Origin: Hymenopus coronatus | Taxonomy: Eukaryota; Arthropoda; Insecta; Mantodea; Hymenopodidae | DNA length: 64,000 nt | Assembly: GCA_030762935.1 (NCBI GenBank) | Contig: CM060883.1 | Location: 53,528,001-53,592,000, forward strand | Direction: 5' to 3' | Shown here: positions 11,392 to 22,901 of the stretch, piece after piece | Layout: each line of letters begins with the position of its first letter | Numbering within the stretch: position 1 is the first letter of the stretch | The notes under the pieces: generated by a model | Databases searched by the model: none | What the model saw: the letters and a program-made list of their open reading frames with translations, nothing else | What the model was told of the DNA's origin: nothing | Program-made: the position numbers and the translations under genes

Positions 11392-11806
11392 TAATTATTC
11401 TTCGGCTACGACGTGGCTGTAATATATGCCTCATTTAACAGCTAAGGTCATACCGGCAGCATTGGAGCAATTACTCATCAGCAATGATGTTCACTCACTT
11501 TAATACTTTGGGCTTTTTAGTTTAATATTAATTTTACATGCACACAAATGCATATTTACACTCTTTTTTAAATTTACAGACTATAGAGAGGCTAAGGAAT
11601 AGTCTGACTAAAGAATCGCACCCAGATTCTCTGAATTCGGAAGATGTCATGCCAACCACCAGAATGAGTTATTTGGTATAAAGTATGTGTTTTAGCGGGA
11701 TATAAATATATTTCTTGTGTAGTAAATTTGCTCGCAAAGCTGTGAAAACCTTTTTTAGGATTAAGAACATAATAGTCTTAAATACAGGTTTAATTAAGAT
11801 AGTAAT
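11392..11806. other. unassigned sequence
   Basis: A tRNA-like patch ('ctgaattcggaagatgtcatgcc') near 11630-11660 is too weak to call. Nothing else was seen. Confidence 0.4.
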
Positions 11807-12653
11807 TACTTTCTCTACACGTACTATGTACGTAGTGTATAGAGAAGATATTGCATTTCACCCAAAAATTCCATTTAAAAATTCCACCGGAAATATTTGT
11901 TTTAGGGTCCCCTATATAAAAAAAAGCATTTTCAGAAAAAGGTCCGTGTGTCTGTGAACACGATAGCTCAAAAACGAAAAGTGGGTAAAATACCAAACTT
12001 AATATTTAAGTTCAGTATCTTCCAGGGATGCGACACGAAGATTTTGAGAAAAATCCCCTCACCCCAAACTACCCTTTTTATGGAACTTTTTCTAAATTTT
12101 TTATTTTCTCAAAAATGGCTCTAAATTTTGATTAAATTGTCGTATATTAAATATATTATCCCGACAAATGAAATATATTTCTTGAATTTTCTGGGAATAG
12201 TCTCTGAAGACTACTTTATTATGGATGAATTTTACGGAATTTTGCATAACTACTAAACCGTAAGGGATGGATAAAAATTTACCACACAAAAATGTAGAAC
12301 ACGTTAAATACACAATCTACGTCATATACTCTTTTTGTGGGTTGATCGTTTTTGAGATATTCCTTGTTTTTGGTTTCAGCTAGGAAAAACATACCTTTCT
12401 CATACAGGAAGTTGTCAACTCCTGTCCATACAGACAAAGGAACTTCAGTCACTTAGGAACCAGCTTTTGACTAACACTTCAACCTATGTTACTCCATCAT
12501 TTCCCTTTTACTTACAAGTAAGCAAGTAATAAGGCCATTTCTGCTAATTTTTTCTCGATTAGCATGAAGTAAAAGCAAGCATAAGCTTTTTAATAATAAT
12601 TTGTTGCAGAGATGTAGAGAAAGTCATGTGAATGGATCACATCAGACTTTTTT
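11807..12653 (+). repeat. R860 copy, full length
   Basis: A near-perfect terminal palindrome (ACTTTCTCTACACGTACTA and its mirror). The GT tract is contracted to 'gtgtgtctgtgaacacg'. The end is CACATCAGACTTTTT. Confidence 0.9.
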
Positions 12654-12732
12654 TATAAAAGCACAAATAAAGAAAAAGCTTCCTTGAAATCAGTGACAGA
12701 GTTTTCAATAAAGTATTTTTTCTGTAATTGAA

Positions 12733-12868
12733 ATCACAAATTGAACTTAAACTCCAAGTTTGGTATTTACCGGATTTTAGTTTTTGAGTTAGCTATGTAT
12801 GTAAAATTATTGTGCAGGTTCAGTGTCTCTAAGGACATACACACACATACACACATATATATATATAT
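12733..12868 (-). repeat. R860 fragment with TA/CA microsatellite
   Basis: The reverse blocks 'aactccaagtttggtattta' and 'gtttttgagttagctatg' run into CA and TA repeats (12839-12872). It meets a plus-oriented copy at the microsatellite, forming an inverted junction. Confidence 0.7.
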
Positions 12869-12869
12869 A

Positions 12870-13540
12870 TATAATCTCCCCTGGAAACCCCCCCAAAAAA
12901 ACCTTTTTAGAAAAAAAAACAGTGTCTTTTATGTGTGTGTATCTGTCTGTGGACAGCGTTAGCTCAAATATAGAAATAGTTTCATAAAATTTTTGTTTTC
13001 TAAAATTGGCTATATTGATTTTGATTAAAATATCGTATATTAAATATACCTACATGAAAAATAAAACGTGTATTCTGCATTTTCTGGGAATAGCCTGTGA
13101 AGAATTCTTTATTCAGGATGAATTTTTCTTATTTTGCATAACTGGCAAACCGTAAGAGATAGACAAAAACTTATGCACAAAATGTAGATCTCGTTAAAAC
13201 ACAATTTATGTTAGGTATATGCATTTTTTCATGGAGTTGGCCATATTTGAGACACTCCTTGTTATTGTTTTCAGTTTTAAAATACCTATAACTTTTCACA
13301 TACGGGAGTTTCTCAACTTTTGCCAATGCGAAGAAACATGCCAACCAGCTTCTGAAAGATTTGACTATCGCTTTAGCCTGGTCCCTTACTTCTTCCCTAC
13401 TTACAAGAAAGTAAGAATAAGACCATTTCTGCTAATTTTATCTCGATTAGCATGAAGTAGGCAGAAGAATAAGGTTTTAATAATAATTTGTTCTCGAGAT
13501 GTAGAGAAAGTCATATGAATAGAACGTAGCATATTTTTTA
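12870..13540 (+). repeat. R860 copy, 5'-truncated and internally deleted
   Basis: It starts in the C-run/A-run before the GT block, lacks the 'ggatgcgacacgaag' block, and ends at 'agagaaagtcatatgaatag'. Confidence 0.8.
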
Positions 13541-14031
13541 ATGCTAGCTTCGCATTAACAAGAGTTGTTAACTGGCTTTCATGAGAAGTGATGCTTTATA
13601 AAACAGTTTTAAAGTGCAGCTACATGATTCCTAAAATTACCAGCTTTATTTAGCTGTCATTGGGTTTTCAAAATGTATATCTGGCAGTTATGGGGCTTAG
13701 AAGAACACTAAACCCATTATTGTTGGCGACACAGACATGTGACTATAATCCGTTCTCTGCGGTTCCATTATAACCTTGCTGGAAATCTAAACTGTCATAT
13801 TCTCATGAAGTATAATTTTCTATACGTGTGTGTCTCATTATCTTAATATTATTAAAACTTTGTAGAATTAACTAATATCTCAACCCAGCACCTCAGCGAC
13901 ATCACTGTTTTAATTTAACTAACTTATTTAAAGGATCATGAGCTTAATATGATTATAAGACTTTATCAAACTAGAGTACGTGCAAATCGTATTTCCATTC
14001 CGCTCAAGAGCACAGAATCCTTATGGTTAAT
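13541..14031. other. unassigned sequence
   Basis: No repeat or coding signal recognised up to the TA preceding the mariner inverted repeat. Confidence 0.45.
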
Positions 14032-15062
14032 ACGAGGGGCGTTCAATAAGTCCTTAGAAAATCAAAAATTTCTGTCGTAGCACCGAAAAAGTTTGTATTT
14101 AGTAAACGATGTCTCTTCCTAGATGGTAGTTAAAGTGTCAGTTATATCCATCACGAGGTTTCGTTGCTATTGGCGACATAATCAACAATGTTGTGTTTCT
14201 TTATAAAGATTGCAAAAACTAGTGAAACCGCTTCTGTTTAAAAGGCTTAACACCGAAAGCGATTAAAGCCGAGTTGGATGAAGTTCATAGTACATCTGCT
14301 CCTGTATTTGCAACAATTTACAATTAGATAAATGAATTTAAACTTCGCTGTAAATCCACAAATGATAAACATTGTTCCGGACGTCCAATAGAAGTTACTT
14401 TCTCCGAAATTATTGACAAAATTCAGGAAATGGGTTTTTTGAGTGGTCCACGAATCAAAGTTCGCAAAATAGTAGAGGACACAGGCATATTACAAGGTTC
14501 TCAATTTTGCACAAAAATTGGGTCTAACAAAGGTCTCGGTAAGATGGGTGTCGGGTTTACTCTCAAAGGAGAATAAACGCAATCGTGTGATCAAAAGAAG
14601 CTGGTGTGGCACATTTCGATCACACTCCTTCGAGTTTTTGCGTCGTTTCATAACTTTGGATGAAGCATATGTACACTCCAGAGCAGTGCAGTCAAAATAG
14701 TGGGTTTTAATGGGGAACCGGCTGCGAAGAAGGCAAAGGTTAAATCCGCAAACAAGGTGATGACCTCGGGGTTTTGGGATGCACGGGAATCACCTATATT
14801 GATTACTCACAGAAAGGAAGAACGATAATTGGAGAGTATTATGCATCGTAATTGCACCGGTTAAATAGAGAAATCAAGAAAAAGTGTCATCAGGCAGGAA
14901 AAAAATATTCTCTTCCATCAAGACAAGGCTACACAATTTCGCAGTTTCGATGTCGATAATTGTTTAATTAAGGCTCCAATTACTACAGCACCCACCGTAT
15001 TCATCAGATTTGGTCCCCAATAACATTTTTATTTTTATTTCTAAACTGGAAATAGTGGCTTA
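14032..15062 (+). mobile_element. mariner-family transposon, decayed, 3'-truncated
   Basis: It starts TACGAGGGGCGTTCAATAAG, a mariner-type terminal repeat after a TA. Transposase pieces in order are KGLTPKAIKAELDEVHSTSA (N-terminal helix-turn-helix region), KIQEMGFLSGPRIKVRKIVE, ITLDEAYVHSRAVQSK (first catalytic Asp near 14656), then FHQDKA (second Asp, 14922-14924) and HPPYSSDL (third Asp, 15007-15009). Several stops and frameshifts make it inactive. The second and third Asp are about 85 nt apart rather than the roughly 105 nt of DD34D, so a small deletion occurred. No 3' inverted repeat is seen. The sequence changes to R860 at about 15063. Confidence 0.85.
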
Positions 15063-15640
15063 ATGATTTGAATTTAATAACGCCATATAATTAAGATATT
15101 GTTTTTCTTAAATGTTCTTAGAACACCCTCTAAAGTCCTCTTCATTGTAAATGGTTTTTGCAAATTTGATAAATCATAGACAAAATCTTACTACACAGAA
15201 AATGTAGATCTAATAAAGCAAATCATTTATGTCAAGTAAGTTTCTATGTAGTTAGTTATTTCAGAGATATTCACGTTATTTTTTGAAGTTTCAAACCAAG
15301 GTAGTTACATTTTGCTCAATTTGAAACCTGAGCTGAATTACAAAGAATCAATAACCCACTGTGACTATCACTTAAGCCTAACGCATCACCTTGTGCTGAT
15401 ACAATTTTAATTTCAACATCAAAAATTAGAAAGATAATACTGATTAGAAAGAAACGTAAACAAAAATGCAAGCCTGAGAAACTGGCTGAGCCAAAAAAGA
15501 TAATATGTTAATAGCATTATTGTTTGCAAATAGTAAGTCATTTAATAAAGAAAATAAAAAATGTTTATAGTTTGTTAAAACTTGGTAGAGAAAACCGTGT
15601 GAATACAACATTTTGTAATAATTTTTGTTTATTTCCTATG
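15063..15640 (+). repeat. R860 copy, 5'-truncated, old
   Basis: Blocks 'tctaaagtcctcttcattg', 'cttactacacagaaaatgta' and 'agagatattca' are recognisable, and the end is 'ggtagagaaaaccgtgtgaat'. This is among the most diverged copies in the window. Confidence 0.6.
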
Positions 15641-16620
15641 ATTGTAAAGGTTAACTAAGTACTTTGCAGCTATTGTAAAAACTTAGAGAGATGTTTAGAT
15701 AACTGTTGACATTTTATCTCAAATACATTAAATTGTAATGAATCCCGTTATAACCTACATAAGAACACTAAAAAGTGCCAATTTATTTATGCCAATTTAA
15801 GTGAGTACAAAAATCTTCGGCTGGAATACTTAATGCTTAGCCCAAATACAATATTTAACATTTGTCAGAATGTTCGTTTCTGTGTTATACTTTTCACATT
15901 CATGTAGGTTTTTAGAAGTGTCTTTGTGTTCGTGTATCTTAAAACATGATCCTCTAAAATACTTTATGGAATTCTTTTATCCAAAATGGTTAGGTGGTCT
16001 TTTTTATTCTGCGGCAGCTAGTTTTTGTGTAGTTTAAAATGTTTCTCCTATAGATGAACTAGAAAATAAGTCTCAAATCACCATTGGATAATTAATCAGA
16101 CGAATCTGTTAAATTTCCATTGCACTCAGAAAGATCATTAGCGATGCTAGTACTGAATGTCTTCAGACAGTGTAAGCAGTGTAAGCAGATGATCAATTAC
16201 ATAGGACTTTGTGACGAACTTGGGAAGTGAGACCATACAAACCTCTGGTCAAGTGGTTCAGAATTAACGTGGGCAGCCCTGCTTATTGTTGTTGGTAAGA
16301 CTGGGGCTACCAACGCAATTCAGAATAATAGAGAGAAATCGGTCGCTCATCAACAGAGACAGATCAGATGCCACTCCGAGGTAAATTTATAGCATCACTC
16401 TTTGAGTCTCAAAAGAAAAATTGCCAGTTCATTAGGTCCGTAAGGGCATAATCGTAAGCAGATAATATTAAATTCCTTTAAAAACATAGTATTAAAATCT
16501 TTTCATATAAGACGATGGAATAGTAGTAATATTAGTAGCAGTAATAGTAATTATTGGGTGTATAAAACATCAATTGCATCATACAGTTGCATGGGTCGGA
16601 AGACTATACAGAGTTTAATG
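15641..16620. other. unassigned sequence
   Basis: A tandem 'agtgtaagc' pair near 16170-16187 and short purine tracts. No coding signal. Confidence 0.45.
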
Positions 16621-16625
16621 GATTT

Positions 16626-16905
16626 TTTGTTTGTTTTATTTACGGACGCTCTTTAACTGCAGAGTCCCATTCTATGCTGGGCGTGAAAGACCGCTTAATT
16701 TTGCTCAGAGGTCTCTCTATCAGGCTTGAGGCTCTTTTATGTGCCGTAAATCTACGACACGGGACCAACGGCTTTACTTCCTCTTCCGAAGGAAGCCTAA
16801 TAAGGATTTTTACTCCCAAAAAATCCATCGTCCTCCGCCGGGTTTGAACCCGCGACATTGGATACATGAAGTAATGATTACCATGCTAAGAACACGGAGG
16901 GTGAC
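16626..16905 (-). mobile_element. tRNA-derived SINE (tS1), nearly complete
   Basis: The minus strand reads a tRNA-like head with A box TTAGCATGGTAA and B box GCGGGTTCAAACCCGG. It then has GCGGAGGACGATGGATTTTT and the conserved body 'gggaccaacggctttac' (in plus sense) and ends at 'cgtccgtaaataaa'. The head is the best preserved of the five copies. The body could belong to a known conserved SINE core domain, and comparison with Repbase would settle that. Confidence 0.8.
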
Positions 16906-16994
16906 CCATGATGACTATTCATGTTCTCTAAACACTTTAATTGAAAATATTTCTTACCCCTATTTTACCATTATTCACAACACTGGAAATATAC

Positions 16995-16997
<3 letters not shown>

Positions 16998-17030
<33 letters not shown>

Positions 17031-17045
17031 ACACATACACACACA
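16998..17045 (+). repeat. CA microsatellite
   Basis: Nearly pure (CA)n with two TA interruptions. Confidence 0.95.
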
Positions 17046-17229
17046 TTTGCGCTACAACAAACCAACAAAAGACCGAACACTCTGATATCACACATACACA
17101 TACTCGCGCTCACAACTGCTCCCGCGTATTCCCAAATATAGATGCTCTAATCCAAACATGTCTATACAGTATTTTCATAAACACCTTATTTCTTTGTACA
17201 CGTACTAGTAATCAAGTTTGTACACAGAT

Positions 17230-17640
17230 TTGGCCAGTTTTGGCTGTTTAGAATCAAGTCCCAGCGAGCTGTCCTCCTGTTTGAAGCTAAAATTACCTCC
17301 TGTAATAATTTTTTCCTAACATCATCCATTGTATAAAATGTGCGAAAATATTCATCTGGTCTTCCTGATCCACACATAATGGATAAATTCTCTTACCAGC
17401 TTCATCAACTACCTCACTAGATTTCCACCCACTCAATCTAAGCCACGCTATTCCCATACTCTGTTTCATATCCAATTCTAAAATATGGTTTCTTTACCAC
17501 ACCTAATTTTTACGCTCGTTTTTCATTCTGTAGCTTCAATGATGATTGTTTCTACATTCGGATTCTATTTTCTGCCTATAGTGGTCTTTTATCCTTTCCT
17601 CGATGCTATATCTAATTTCGTTACCCCTTTGCCAAATATT
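17230..17640 (-). mobile_element. LINE ORF2 C-terminal remnant
   Basis: Minus-strand pieces in two frames read RYSIEERIKDHYRQKIESEC and then AWLRLSGWKSSEVVDEAGK. These lead into YPLCVDQEDQMNIFAHFIQ. The pattern resembles the end of many non-LTR retrotransposon reverse transcriptases: a basic 'RLR/GxWK' stretch followed by a cysteine/histidine knuckle (here C-P-L-C changed to Y-P-L-C, with the second His lost). It is heavily decayed, with stops. It has no visible poly(A) tail. A chance match is possible. Confidence 0.45.
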
Positions 17641-18239
17641 GTTTAGGCAATTTTTGGCAATCCCTGTTGTAGCCCAACCGCCCACCATTTTGGATATTCT
17701 ATGTTATTCACAGGATGAATAACTTACTTGTGACATGCAAAGCGCGCTCTATGTTTGTTTCATGTTTGTCGCCGCTACTGAAGTTTGCTTTTTAGAGCAG
17801 GGCACGCGCTAATTTGAATTTTCCAGTATGGTTATATCTTTCCAACGTTTAACTGTGGTATCTGTGAAAGAACTATATCTGTAAAAGAATCGTCAAATAT
17901 ATAGCCTGTTCCCTGAGTAACCGAACCGCCCCATGGCTGCACCTTAACGGGTGAGAGCCGGCCGCCGTGAAACGGTCCGGTCGCTCACGGAACGCACTGT
18001 AAGTATCAAAATAAATTCAGCGGATTATATCTAAGTTGATCCGCACCAAAACAAAAACTAACGCACCGTTATAATGTAGCCTTCCGCCACTCGCGCTAGA
18101 GATATTTAAACTTCACGAACGCATGACTACATGCGGCATGATATGCATTGAATCCTAATTTTGACAATAAATGGTGACTATCATATCGTGTTATTGGTTA
18201 ACTGTCATAATAGTGATAGTTATAATAAAACAAATAAGT
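17641..18239. other. unassigned sequence with GC-rich patch
   Basis: 17930-18000 is GC- and CpG-rich relative to its surroundings ('ggtgagagccggccgccgtg') and contains an inverted 'gagccggc..gaccgg' motif. No gene was recognised. Confidence 0.4.
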
Positions 18240-18640
18240 GCGGATATAGTATTTCTAAAACAAATGAGTGAAAAGAAAGGTAGAGGTGTAACAAATTTCA
18301 CACACAATTTTATAAAATGTAGTTCTGAAATTAGGCAAATCTGGATCAGCATTAACTTGCTGTACCACTTTATCAACTGTTGGACTCTTTTTTCAAAAAT
18401 AAAAGGTGCACTGTTACGCGAAATGCATTCTTCTCAAAACCGTCACATTCTTGCATCGCATATTTCACACGCTTGCTTTCCTTTCTGGATGCAGACACTT
18501 TTCCCGATTCACCTTTTTCTTTACGAAGACCGTTTATACTTGTTCATACTTGTAGTTAAAACACCAGTGAACTCAGAAGTTAATTGCACAACTCCTTTCA
18601 CGGCAAATGTTGAATATTTCTCACCTAACGTGTAATAAAC
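18240..18640 (-). pseudogene. possible hAT-type zinc-finger N-terminus
   Basis: A minus-strand frame reads KKSPTVDKVVQQVNADPDLP, NFRTTFYKIVCEICYTSTF and then a stop. The 'K..V..F...P.L...(x)n..I.C..C' pattern resembles the start of hAT-derived or CGGBP1-like proteins, where a first C-x2-C pair opens a BED-like finger. The second half of the finger is not found. An unrelated 154-codon open frame on the plus strand (18171-18635) overlaps it and has a hydrophobic start, but no family was recognised. A hAT C-terminus lies separately at 34430-34790. Confidence 0.25.
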
Positions 18641-20464
18641 ATCCAATACTATTGTTTTTGGCCACTAGCCAATGGTTTACCAGCCTTGTCTTTACATACC
18701 TCGAAGAAGACGTAAGTGCAAATTCTCGGTGACCGTTCTCCATGATTCTAAACAGTAATAAACAACAACGGTTGCGAACAATTCTGCATATAACAAACAA
18801 CTCTTACGAATTTCATGTTAGGAATTACCGCTCTGTTTAATGGCATAAACCAGGGTTAATTAAACTCTTAGTATTTGTGTAGAATATTATACTATTTGGG
18901 ATAAATTGCATTCTAAAATTTACATTATTAGGAGGGGATTACTTTGCGCGCATCGCTACTGTTCTGTACTGTGATGCAGTGGCCTTATAGGTTCGTTTTG
19001 GCGCAGATAAACCTAAGAGTGAATAAATAATAAGACCGCTCGACTTTGCTCCCTGTTTACTGTGAGGATTCTCTCCTTTTCACGATAACTCAGTCAAGGT
19101 AGAAGCTCTGTACGGCTTTCGGTGAAGTGGTTAATCAATCTCAGGGCTTCTACACATATGTTTTACGTCTAATTTACCTTATTGTTTCTATGTACAGGAA
19201 ATAAATACAAGTTATTAGGTTTTACTCATTTATGTATAAGCTATACATGTCATTTTGACCATGCCAATAATGAATTTTATAAAAGCACACTTATAAGGTA
19301 ATGAAACTACGTTTATGAAAAATAGTCTAATGAATCCTGGAATAATCACTGTGGAAACTAACAATTTCTTATAAGCATAAGCTTAAATAAGCATCTCAAA
19401 ATTTAGAAAATAAAATAAATTAAACAAAACCGTTCTCCGTGTTGAGTGTCATATCCAAAAGAAATAACTATCATAAAGACGCTACCTCCAAACGGGAACG
19501 AATTACATATTAATGGCTAATCATCACATTCTGTTTTAAGATATTTATAACCCTTTAAAATGACTGTTTAAATCAAAATCTTTGGGTTTTTGATTTTGAT
19601 ATTTTCTGGTTCTTGTTATTTCTTCTGTACAAATGTGTATTGTTTAAACGTGAAATCTTATTTTAATTGGCCATTTTTTGCATTTTTATAACTTGAAACA
19701 GTGAACACTTCAACTGGAATCCAAAAGTGTGTCCCTCGTTTTCTCATTTAGTAGTGTTATGCATTTTTTTAGTTTCAAGAAATAATAGACCCATAATATG
19801 TATTCATTGTAACTCTAATTTATATATCATTAAAGGAAATAAAATATTCTGTGTTCTAAAGAAAACAAAATCTTTGGAAAATAGAAAACCAACAATTTGT
19901 GCCATAAATAGAAACAAATTGGAAAAAAGACACTCTCGATGAAACAAAACATAAAAACAGATTTTAAACTTGAAAATGTCTAGTTTTAGTGCTTTACCTT
20001 ACATTCGAATTCTTTACTTAATTGATGAAAGTACTAAACCCACTTTAACATTAAAAACTATTGGACAAGTTATGAATATTCATATTTTTCAGATGTTGAA
20101 GGTTCAGAGTATTCTCGAACCAAAGAAAACAAGTTTACAAAAATGATTTAATAATTAAGAATTTTTTAATAAAAATCAATATTTGTACATGCATACTTTT
20201 TTTGCTACGATTAAGACAATGTTTTCACTATTGTCCCTTATAAAGCAGTAAAACTTGATAAAATTGCTTAATAATTGAAGATTTGGCAATTAAACGTTCA
20301 TGAATATCTCGACTACCTTTAACTTGGTAGATCATATCCGACGACTAATGAAATGGGTAGTGTCCTCAAATGAGCCTGGGGTTCTTGGAGCTTAGAATTT
20401 ACTCGACATTCGTCTTCTAAGGTTAAATAAAAACTCAAAAAAAAACTTATCTAAGTAACCTAGT
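18641..20464. other. unassigned sequence
   Basis: 1.8 kb with no recognised repeat, motif or long open frame. It is candidate unique intergenic or intronic sequence, although old repeats cannot be excluded. Confidence 0.45.
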
Positions 20465-20530
20465 TTCAAACGTGGTGGTTTTTAATGTGAGGCAGACGCG
20501 CTACCAACGCACTGCAGAGACGGGCCATCT
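20465..20530 (-). mobile_element. degenerate tRNA-like sequence
   Basis: The minus strand has an A-box-like GTTGGTAGCGCGTCTG, an anticodon-arm-like segment and a weak B box. It is likely a SINE head remnant. Confidence 0.3.
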
Positions 20531-21032
20531 CTAAAAATGATATAAATTAACAAATACGTCGATGACTTGGTCAGGGTTAAACCAATCCATCGTCCTTATG
20601 TATCAACAAGCTCATGACTTTTGCTATATTTTGTAGTCAAGGTGTACTAAGCTCTGAATAGACATCAATAAATAGGCTGTACCATCCATTCAAATCAGCA
20701 CATACAAGGGGTTCACCTGTTCCTTTTTCTCTGGTTTTAAGCAACCCGCAGATTATAGTCTAACCCGAAAACATAGTTCCTGAGACCCATCTTGTGCATA
20801 CTAACATTATAGACTTTGGCACTGCAAGTTATAGCTAAACAGTAGCGTACTTGGTCAGCGCGCTGTGTTAGCTTGAGTTCCAGGATGCTCGATTTATGTT
20901 CTTCGAATCTTACCAAAACGCTGACAATTCCCCACCCCCATCGTTTTGTTTCTTGCTGATTTGGCAAAAAACTAGATGGGATATCAGAACATTTGTTATA
21001 TCGCTTATTTGTTTCTTTTGTTGCTCTTTGTA
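20531..21032. other. unassigned sequence
   Basis: Nothing recognised. The overlapping open frames are not conserved elsewhere in the window. Confidence 0.4.
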
Positions 21033-21886
21033 TTACTTTCTCTACATATACCATGTACATAGTGTAGAGAGAAGGTATTGTAATGCACCCAAAAATTCAA
21101 TACCGAGATTTCACCGGAAATACATGTTTTGAGACTCCCTGAATCCAAAAAAAAAAGCATTTTTAGAAAAATGTCCGTGTGTGTAGTGTGTGTGTCTGTG
21201 CCCAGCATAGCTCAAAAACGAAAAACCCATTAAAAACCAAACTTTGTATTTAGGTTTGGTATCTCCCTAGGATGCGACACGAAGATTTTCAAGAAAATCC
21301 CCCCACTCCAACTTCCCTTTGTATGGAACGTTTTTCGAAAATTTTAATTTTCTCAAAAATGGCTGTAACGATTTTGATTAAAATATCATATATTAAAGAT
21401 ATTTACTTGTCAAATAAAATGTATATCTTGAACTTTCTGGGAATAGCCTCTGAAGACTATTTATTCTGGATGTATTTTACGGAATTTTGCATAACTGCTA
21501 AACCGTAAGAGATGGACATAACTTAAAACACAAAAAAATGTATAGCACGTTAAAACACACAATTTATGTAATATACACTTTTTTCGTGGAGTTGATCGTT
21601 ATTGAGATATTCCTTGTTTTTGGTTTCAGCTTTGAAAAACATATTTTTGTCATACAGGAATTTGTCAACTCCTGTCTATACAAATAAGTCACATAGCAAC
21701 CAACTTTTGACTATCACTTTAACCTATGGTACTCCCATATTTCACTTCTGCTTACAAGGAAGCAAGTAGTGAGACTATTTCTGCTATTTTTTCTCGATTA
21801 GCATGAAGTAAATAGAATCATATGCTTTTTAATAATTTTTCCAGAGATGTAGAGAAAGTCATGTGAATGGAATATATCAGATTTTT
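21033..21886 (+). repeat. R860 reference copy, full length
   Basis: The best-preserved copy and my reference. Order: TTACTTTCTCTAC with a mirror-image GTAGAGAGAAGG around CATGTACATAG (21033-21075). Next come 'cacccaaaaattcaatacc', 'agatttcaccgg', an A run, the GT tract (21175-21200) and 'agctcaaaaacgaaaa'. Then 'ggatgcgacacgaagatttt', a C-rich block, 'gattttgattaaaatatc', 'aactgctaaaccgtaagaga' and 'gcaaccaacttttgactatc'. It closes with 'agagaaagtcatgtgaatgg' and ATCAGATTTTTT. The 11-mer ACTTTCTCTAC recurs as GTAGAGAAAGT inside the palindrome and again 27 bp from the far end. No transposase is encoded. An open frame at 21272-21508 recurs in other copies. Confidence 0.95.
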
Positions 21887-22089
21887 TATGTTTATTCTAG
21901 CTTTATTAGTCCAACATTTAAAGTCTTGGTGAAGATTCTTTTTCAAAACAATTAGAATGAAAATTAATGATCGAAAACTGAAGAGCACGTAAAATGAACT
22001 GCCTTTTGTTCTTAATTCGTATTCCTTTTAGTTTACATCTAAATTTATTATTGTGACAAACACTGAACTAACTAACTGCACCTTGATGG

Positions 22090-22230
22090 ATAATACGTAA
22101 AGAAGAAAAAAAGGTGTACGTAAACTGTGGAACTCGAACCGCTGACATGCTGGAGGTGAGGGGGGGGGGGGGGGGAACATGACATTAACCGGTTGAGCTA
22201 CAATCATTGTGCCCTCTTTTTCCCTCAAAA
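22090..22230 (-). mobile_element. tRNA-derived SINE head with G run
   Basis: On the minus strand the A box TAGCTCAACCGGTTAA and B box GCGGTTCGAGTTCC are both good, separated by a C run (G run on +, 22158-22175) in the anticodon-loop region. The C run rules out a functional tRNA. Flanks resemble no other SINE here. Confidence 0.55.
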
Positions 22231-22901
22231 CTTGTATGTATAGTGTCACACATGTATCCCTCTCCGCTTCTGATCTCTTTATAACTGTTGTGTGACCCCT
22301 TTTTGTAGCTTAAGCCGTTCGTTTAACCTTCATACATTATAATTTACGTTACAGAACATATAACAGCGATCCTATTGATATAACACGTACTGTAACAGGA
22401 GTTATTAAACGCATGCTTTTGGATGGACGTAACTATTGCAGCTAAGGTCTATTTTCCTACGAAAAGCTTGCTAGATTTGCATGGTTATCAAATGGTCAAC
22501 AAGTACGGTATTTTTGACCTTGATGCTTTCAGAGAATGAAGTGTTGCATATCTTCAAAAATAATAAGGGACAGGTGAACCACCTGGTATCGCTTCAAACA
22601 TGTACCTTCAAACGAATTTGACTGCGCTCCTACATTTTAGAGTACATGCTCCACTCTTTATGTTTTGATGGTTGCATATGCAGCAGGTTGGTTTCCCATA
22701 TCGAGTTCGAAATGTATACGACACTATAACTTACACCAATATTATACATCTGCTGAAGTTATCATTTATGGAAATCAACATAATTATTGAGTAAATTTAC
22801 TAGAAAATCTCCATGGTCAGTAAAGTTGGCTCATTCGACTGTCATTTGTTATCCAAACTCAACTCTTTTCTTTAATGCTAAGATTACCAATTTCCGTTTC
22901 A
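22231..22901. other. unassigned sequence
   Basis: No repeat or coding signal recognised. Confidence 0.45.

Noticed and set aside
16739..17251. A 170-codon open frame (plus)
   Set aside because: It crosses the antisense of a SINE and a CA microsatellite (His-Thr runs). There is no conserved domain.
17930..18000. CpG island or promoter
   Set aside because: Only about 70 bp, with no adjacent gene.
18171..18635. A 154-codon open frame with hydrophobic start
   Set aside because: No family recognised, and it is opposed by a more meaningful zinc-finger-like frame on the other strand. Kept only as a note.
21033..21886. R860 as a classical TIR transposon with ACTTTCTCTAC termini
   Set aside because: The 11-mer is not terminal at the far end (about 27 conserved bases follow it), and units share that extra sequence at every junction.
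22115..22215. Possible functional tRNA gene (minus)
   Set aside because: An 18-base G run (on +) interrupts the anticodon region.
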